From Balneolales bacterium (GTDB lineage: Bacteria > Bacteroidota > Rhodothermia > Balneolales > Natronogracilivirgulaceae), in contig SKIC01000318.1 in the NCBI GenBank assembly GCA_007116685.1, positions 1-29,236 of the forward strand: 29,236 nt of DNA, in the 5' to 3' direction. A program made the translations under genes and the position numbers. Positions within the stretch are counted from its first letter, which is position 1. The number at the start of each line of letters is the position of its first letter. Positions 25,437-29,236 of this stretch are shown one piece after another. A model generated the notes under the pieces. It had not been told where the DNA came from. It saw nothing but the letters and a program-made list of their open reading frames with translations, and searched no databases.

Positions 25437-26225
25437 ATGATTAAAAAGAAATTACATCAGTCCTATATCGTAGCCATTGCCAGTGGGAAAGGCGGTGTGG
25501 GAAAGAGCCTTGTGACCATAAATACAGCCGAAAAACTTGTACAATTAGGATACAGAGTTGCCGTAGTGGATGCTGATTTAGGTTTGTCAAATTGTGCGGC
25601 TCTTTTGAATGAATCCATTCCCGGAACAGTGATGGATGTGCGAAAAGGCAAAGCCGGAATAGACGAAGTAATGTTAAAAACAGAAGGTGGTTTTACCTTA
25701 GTTACAGGTGCTGATGAACCCGATGCCGAAGCCATGGACTGGTCGGTTTTATATCCTACTTTGGATGCCATATTGAGAAAACTGCGTTTAGAGAATGATT
25801 TTATTCTGATTGATACTCCTGCCGGTGCTTCTGATTTAAGTTTCTGGGCTTTAGACCGTGCGGATATGGGAATGCTCGTAGTTGTGGGTGAGCCTACGGC
25901 TATTTCTGATGTGTATCGATTTTGCAAGTTCGTATTGGAAGTTGACCCAACGTATCCGTTCACCGCGGTAGTGAATTTTGCTGATGGCGAAGAGGATGCC
26001 CAAAACGTATTAAAACGGTTTAATACCATCGTGCGTCACTTTATGAATCGTGAATTTCCATACTTGGGATTTATCCCCATGGATGAAAATGTTCGAAAAT
26101 CAGTAAGTGACCAGATTCCATTTGTACGTTCTATTCCTGAGCATCAGGTGAGTAAAGAGGTGGAATACATTGCCTCTGCTTTGATTGGTTTGTCAAAGAA
26201 AAATACAGTCCTAAAACCGGCTTAA
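25437..26225 (+). CDS. flhG: FlhG/FleN-type MinD-like ATPase
   Basis: FlhG is a ParA/MinD-family ATPase that limits flagellar number and stimulates the GTPase of FlhF. The 262-residue protein has the deviant Walker A motif SGKGGVGKS at residues 16-24. VDADLGLSN follows near residue 45, and the Walker B-like region ILIDTPAG lies at about residues 122-129. It ends with a region containing FIPMDENVRKSVSDQIPFV, typical of FlhG. It starts 15 bases after flhF and is followed after 12 bases by a small membrane protein gene. The partner FlhF is unusual, so the FlhG contact surface may also be adapted. Confidence 0.95.
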   Translation: MIKKKLHQSYIVAIASGKGGVGKSLVTINTAEKLVQLGYRVAVVDADLGLSNCAALLNESIPGTVMDVRKGKAGIDEVMLKTEGGFTLVTGADEPDAEAMDWSVLYPTLDAILRKLRLENDFILIDTPAGASDLSFWALDRADMGMLVVVGEPTAISDVYRFCKFVLEVDPTYPFTAVVNFADGEEDAQNVLKRFNTIVRHFMNREFPYLGFIPMDENVRKSVSDQIPFVRSIPEHQVSKEVEYIASALIGLSKKNTVLKPA

Positions 26226-26237
26226 TCAGCGCAAATT

Positions 26238-26477
26238 ATGTTTCAGGTTTTCATAGCCATAGCATTACTCCTTTTTGCATCACTAATACTGCTTGGCAGT
26301 AGTTTTGAAGCAGCTTTGTTTCGTAGTGTGATTGTGTTTGTGGCAATGAATGTGATCTATTTTCTAACCATGATTATGGTGAAAATTATACGTAAGCCAA
26401 AGATTGATGAGGCGGAAACAAAAGAGGATGAGCAAGCGCAAGCGCCGGAAAATCAGGGCTCGCAACAGCCTACCTAA
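26238..26477 (+). CDS. Small two-helix membrane protein, function unknown
   Basis: A 79-residue protein not recognised as a known family. Two hydrophobic helices are visible at about residues 2-21 and 28-49 (FRSVIVFVAMNVIYFLTMIM). Between them is a short loop, and after them a basic patch (KIIRKPK) and an acidic, Gln-rich tail to the C-terminus. The basic patch after the second helix suggests that the tail is cytoplasmic. It lies 12 bases after flhG on the same strand and 139 bases before fliA, so it is probably the last gene of the flhB operon. A motility-related role is inferred only from position. Confidence 0.75.
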   Translation: MFQVFIAIALLLFASLILLGSSFEAALFRSVIVFVAMNVIYFLTMIMVKIIRKPKIDEAETKEDEQAQAPENQGSQQPT

Positions 26478-26514
26478 AACTTAGAATGGCTGTTTTGAAA
26501 TCTCTTTAAGCTAA

Positions 26515-26573
26515 TTGCGAAAAGGTTTTAGAATTTGAGTACATTTGTTCCTTAAAACTGGCACTGTTATAAT
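26515..26573 (+). promoter_or_regulatory. Candidate fliA promoter region, two overlapping possibilities
   Basis: TTGTTC (26545-26550), 17 bases, then a perfect TATAAT (26568-26573) resembles a sigma-70 promoter. Overlapping it, TTG (26515-26517), 22 bases, then TACATTTG (26540-26547) fits the Bacteroidota TTG / TAnnTTTG pattern. Either would give fliA its own transcript. Confidence 0.4.
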
Positions 26574-26616
26574 AGTGTTAGAATTGAACCAAGTATTTAT
26601 TCTGAACGAATAGTTT

Positions 26617-27366
26617 ATGGCCCAAACCCTCCAGGAATTGGTTGATGCTTATTGTGACGAGCCCACCACAGCTCTTCGAAATGCTATTATTACCAAGGCA
26701 ATGCCTTTAGTAAAAAGCATTGTGGGCAAAGTCAACAAGCCGGATAATCCACTTTCTCAATTTGAAGACCTGGAATCCGCAGGAATCATGGGTTTGTTGC
26801 ACGCTTTAGATAATTACGAAAAAGAGAAGAATGTTCAATTCAATACCTTCGCTTATTATCGAATTCGTGGCTCAGTAATCGATTATCTTCGTAAAATTGA
26901 TGAGATGCCACGTTTGCACAGAGCAAATTTTGGTAAAGCTCAGGAAATCATGGAGCGGCTTCAGCAAAAACTAGGCAGGGAACCTGAAGACGAAGAGATA
27001 GCCCGTGAAATGGACATGAGCATCGAAGATTATTACACCATGCTCCAAAGCGTACAACAGCGTTCTATTTTATCATTGGATACCAATCGCTACGACGACA
27101 GCTCTGAAGGAATTGGCACCTATATCGAAGATAAAAATATCGAAAAGCCGGACGAGGAACTCGAGCGGGAAGGAATGAATAAAATCCTTCAGAATCACAT
27201 CAAAAAACTTAAAGAGCGTGATCGAATTATCCTCGGTCTGTATTACTACGAGGACTTAACGCTCAACGAAATTGCTATGCTTCTTGGCTTATCTGAAGCC
27301 AGAATTTCTCAGATTGTAGGTAAATTACTGCTTCAGTTGCGTGCTGCAATGAATAAAAGCCGCTAA
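26617..27366 (+). CDS. fliA: RNA polymerase sigma factor FliA (sigma-28 family)
   Basis: FliA directs RNA polymerase to late flagellar and chemotaxis promoters. The 249-residue protein has the sigma-70 family layout without region 1.1. Region 2 is QFEDLESAGIMGLLHALDNYE and VQFNTFAYYRIRGSVIDYLR. Region 3 is around KLGREPEDEEIAREM. Region 4 has ERDRIILGLYYYEDLTLNEIA and SEARISQIVGKLLLQLR. These are typical of FliA. It begins 139 bases after the small membrane protein gene, with promoter-like sequence between. The stop codon overlaps that of the convergent MBL gene. The anti-sigma factor FlgM is not encoded in this window. Confidence 0.95.
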   Translation: MAQTLQELVDAYCDEPTTALRNAIITKAMPLVKSIVGKVNKPDNPLSQFEDLESAGIMGLLHALDNYEKEKNVQFNTFAYYRIRGSVIDYLRKIDEMPRLHRANFGKAQEIMERLQQKLGREPEDEEIAREMDMSIEDYYTMLQSVQQRSILSLDTNRYDDSSEGIGTYIEDKNIEKPDEELEREGMNKILQNHIKKLKERDRIILGLYYYEDLTLNEIAMLLGLSEARISQIVGKLLLQLRAAMNKSR

Positions 27367-28301
27367 GCCAATTGGTAATAGGCTTTTCCATCTTCTTTTA
27401 AAGAGCGCTTAAGTTTATCCTCTAAAACTCCACGATCTAAATATCCCAATACTTCTGAAAGCGTTAGAAAAATGTAATCCTGTTTGTTACTTTTTGGGAA
27501 AATAGATTGCGTTATTTCAAACCAGGTCTTTGGATTTCTCCCAATACTCGTAAGTATTGCATGATAGCGCTTATCCTGAGCATCTAAATGATTTTGTGCT
27601 GTTTTGGAAGGATTTAAAATGACTTCTCCATGTCCCGGATAAACTACTCCACCGAAATCAGATAGCATTTCAAGACTTTCCCTTAGTTCTGCCAAACTAT
27701 TTCTACGATTCCCGTCTTCATCAAATGAGATGAGTGCATTGCTGCTAACGTGCTCAATCAAAACATCACCGCCAATCAAGGAATTGGATTCTTCATGAAG
27801 AAAAGAAAGATGACCGGGTGAGTGACCGGGAGTTGCGATGGTTTTAAAAACATTTTTCCCAGAGGATAATTCTGAGGAAGCCTCAATCCATGTAATCTCC
27901 GGAACTGTGAAAAATGGAATATACCATAGCCTCTGCTGCTTCATGGTTTGAATGTGCTCTTCGGGTACTCCACCCTCTAAAAACAATTGCCTGAATAAAT
28001 CGCTGTTGCTTGTACTATCAAGGTTATCCCGTTCGGCAGGATGAAGTTTAACCGGGATATTTCGGAGTTTCTGAATTTCGCCAGCCAGACCAAAATGATC
28101 AGGGTGTGCATGTGTGAGCCAAATCTCGTCAATATCGCTAAAGGTGAGATTATGTTTGGAGAGTGCTTCTTCCAAAGCAATGCGTGCCTCAGGTGTTTTG
28201 GGGCCGCAATCGATTAGAATATTTTTTCCGTCTTTGATAAGCCATATGTTCACAGGTCCTACTAAAAATGGCGTGGGAATAGTAATTTGATTGATAATCA
28301 C
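27363..28301 (-). CDS. Metallo-beta-lactamase fold hydrolase
   Basis: A 312-residue binuclear metallo-hydrolase. The metal-binding motif HAHPDH is at residues 64-69 (His64, His66, Asp68, His69). Further ligands are in TPGHSPGHLSF, GGDVLIEH and YPGHGEV, so the metal site looks complete. The last ~60 residues, after LDAQDKRYHAILTSIG, look like the winged-helix tail of LACTB2/glyoxalase II-like proteins. The substrate is unknown; a thioester or phosphoester hydrolase is plausible. It converges on fliA with a 4-bp overlap. No terminator is visible between them. Confidence 0.87.
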   Translation of the reverse strand: MIINQITIPTPFLVGPVNIWLIKDGKNILIDCGPKTPEARIALEEALSKHNLTFSDIDEIWLTHAHPDHFGLAGEIQKLRNIPVKLHPAERDNLDSTSNSDLFRQLFLEGGVPEEHIQTMKQQRLWYIPFFTVPEITWIEASSELSSGKNVFKTIATPGHSPGHLSFLHEESNSLIGGDVLIEHVSSNALISFDEDGNRRNSLAELRESLEMLSDFGGVVYPGHGEVILNPSKTAQNHLDAQDKRYHAILTSIGRNPKTWFEITQSIFPKSNKQDYIFLTLSEVLGYLDRGVLEDKLKRSLKEDGKAYYQLA

Positions 28302-28465
28302 AGGAATAAAACAGAAGTAAAGTTTTTATTTATAATGAGTGTTTAACAAGAAAATCTCATTATTGATACTAAACAAGCAGGAAAGGTATTGAATCACGGA
28401 TTGAATCTGAATAGATAATTTTCAGAGAGACAGTTTTTGATTCGAAAAAAAGGTTGAAAAGGTGC

Positions 28466-28496
28466 TTGCCAAACGGTCTGTGAGTCCTTATATTTG
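28466..28496 (+). promoter_or_regulatory. Promoter of tRNA-Lys
   Basis: TTG (28466-28468), 20 bases, then TATATTTG (28489-28496) is an exact match to the Bacteroidota TTG / TAnnTTTG layout. The same bases also read as TTGCCA, 17 bases, TATATT. The start would fall about 7 bases on, giving a short leader before the tRNA at 28516. The rest of the spacer 28302-28465 shows nothing clear. Confidence 0.65.
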
Positions 28497-28515
28497 AAGT
28501 CTTTCGAAAAACGGA

Positions 28516-28591
28516 GAATCGGTAGCTCAGTTGGTAGAGCAACGGCCTTTTAAGCCGTGGGTCGAGGGTTCGAGCCCCTCCCGATTCACCA
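28516..28591 (+). tRNA. tRNA-Lys (anticodon TTT)
   Basis: A complete 76-base tRNA including an encoded CCA. The acceptor stem GAATCGG/CCGATTC is perfectly paired (28516-28522 with 28581-28587). The D arm is GCTC/GAGC and the anticodon stem ACGGC/GCCGT encloses loop CTTTTAA with TTT at 28549-28551. The T stem is GAGGG/CCCTC with TTCGAGC, and the discriminator base is A. Confidence 0.97.
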
Positions 28592-28629
28592 AAGCCATAT
28601 TTCAATTTCTGAGATATGGCTTTTTTTTT
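28591..28629 (+). terminator. Rho-independent terminator of tRNA-Lys
   Basis: A 13-bp stem (28591-28603 with 28611-28623, one G-T pair) closes a 7-base loop and runs into nine T in a row. It directly follows the tRNA 3' end. Confidence 0.9.
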
Positions 28630-28739
28630 GCGCTTAAGTGAATGTAAGCCCGTTTCTTTTCCCATCCTTTTTTTGGTAAATTCAAGCACATTTTAAAATC
28701 ATTATACATTGCGGCGCAAACGTCGAAACCAAAAATATT

Positions 28740-29236
28740 ATGCATAACATCGTTTATATCTCAGGAGATGGTATTGGCCCCGAGATCTCATCTTCGGTTA
28801 GACAAATCCTAAAATCAGCAGGGGCGGAAATTAATTGGATTGAAGCAAAAGCTGGCATGAATGCCTACGAGGCAACAGGTAACCCGCTCCCACAGGAAAC
28901 TCTCGACTTGATTGAAGAGCATAAAGTTTTTCTTAAAGGTCCTTTGGAAACTCCAATTGGTGGTGGTTTCAGAAGTATCAATGTGCAACTTCGACAGACT
29001 TTTCAATTATATAGCAATATTCGTCCGGCAAAATCTTTACCCGGAGTAAAAGCTCCCGTACAGCATGTCGATTTAGTACTTTTTCGTGAGAATACTCAGG
29101 GTATGTATATCGGAAGAGAGCAATATGTAGATGGCGATGAAGATAATGCGGAATCTATAGCGGTAGTAAACCGTGAGGCTAGTGAGCGCATTATTACTTC
29201 GGCTTTTGAGTATGCCAGAAAGTACGATCGCAAAAA
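28740..29236 (+). CDS. icd: Isocitrate dehydrogenase (5' part, cut by window end)
   Basis: The first 165 codons of a beta-decarboxylating dehydrogenase. It opens ISGDGIGPEISSSV, the NAD(P)-binding start of the isocitrate/isopropylmalate dehydrogenase family. LKGPLETPIGGGFRSINVQL then gives the isocitrate-type Ser-x-Asn loop, followed by RQTFQLYSNIRPAK and LFRENTQGMYIG. The SINVQLR segment favours isocitrate over isopropylmalate as substrate. The NAD or NADP preference is encoded further downstream and cannot be read. The ATG at 28740 lacks a visible Shine-Dalgarno, and the spacer after the tRNA terminator offers no convincing promoter. Confidence 0.87.
   Translation, partial: MHNIVYISGDGIGPEISSSVRQILKSAGAEINWIEAKAGMNAYEATGNPLPQETLDLIEEHKVFLKGPLETPIGGGFRSINVQLRQTFQLYSNIRPAKSLPGVKAPVQHVDLVLFRENTQGMYIGREQYVDGDEDNAESIAVVNREASERIITSAFEYARKYDRK

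Noticed and set aside
28369..28689. Minus-strand open frame of 106 codons across tRNA-Lys
   Set aside because: Its recognisable segment is the antisense of the tRNA and it spans the promoter and terminator.
1..29236. Mobile elements, CRISPR arrays, phage genes, toxin-antitoxin pairs or other defence systems
   Set aside because: None seen: no transposase or integrase, no spaced repeat array, and all genes fit core or flagellar functions.

Overview
The window is a stretch of bacterial chromosome with no visible insertion sequence, phage, CRISPR array or rRNA operon. The gene order tuf, tRNA-Trp, secE, nusG, rplK, rplA, rplJ, rplL, rpoB, rpoC is the classic translation/transcription cluster. 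Several features suggest a flagellated relative of the Bacteroidota (Balneolota/Rhodothermota type): the style of the ribosomal and RNA polymerase proteins, a tRNA promoter with a TTG / TAnnTTTG layout typical of Bacteroidota, moderate-to-low GC, and a flagellar export block. The lineage is an inference from general resemblance, not from a search.

Layout. 1-12660: the tuf to rpoC cluster on the + strand, ending in a strong bidirectional terminator. tRNA-Trp (CCA) and the 59-residue SecE lie between tuf and nusG. rpoB and rpoC both begin with TTG behind a strong Shine-Dalgarno sequence, and a 13-bp hairpin sits in the rplL-rpoB gap. 12684-13650: two minus-strand genes, an alpha/beta hydrolase and a small YtxH-like membrane protein. 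They diverge from a transaldolase-family gene at 13831. The divergent spacer carries a perfect 14-bp inverted repeat pointing outward to both genes. 14565-17087: the minus-strand run pdxJ, era and a membrane-anchored DUF4097-type protein. 17269-18736: metF and an NlpC/P60 lipoprotein on the + strand. 18770-19672: a dimethylarginine dimethylaminohydrolase/amidinotransferase-fold enzyme on the minus strand.

19829-27366 is the motility region: a DUF58 protein, then flhB, flhA, flhF, flhG, a small two-helix membrane protein, and the flagellar sigma factor fliA. FlhB and FlhA are export-gate proteins, FlhF and FlhG set flagellar position and number, and FliA drives late flagellar genes. FlhF keeps a clear P-loop but has divergent downstream GTPase motifs. 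fliA converges on, and overlaps by 4 bp, a metallo-beta-lactamase-fold gene. The window ends with tRNA-Lys (TTT), with its own promoter and terminator, and the 5' part of an isocitrate dehydrogenase gene.

No gene-free stretch exceeds 300 bases. The longest are 28302-28515, the divergent spacers at 13651-13830, 17088-17268 and 19673-19828, the 155-base rplL-rpoB gap, 20750-20890 and 26478-26616; their contents are listed below. The window is mostly ordinary core genome. The points most worth a second look are the divergent FlhF, the outward-facing repeat shared by three promoters, a possible sigma-54-like element directly against flhB, and the small membrane protein between flhG and fliA.
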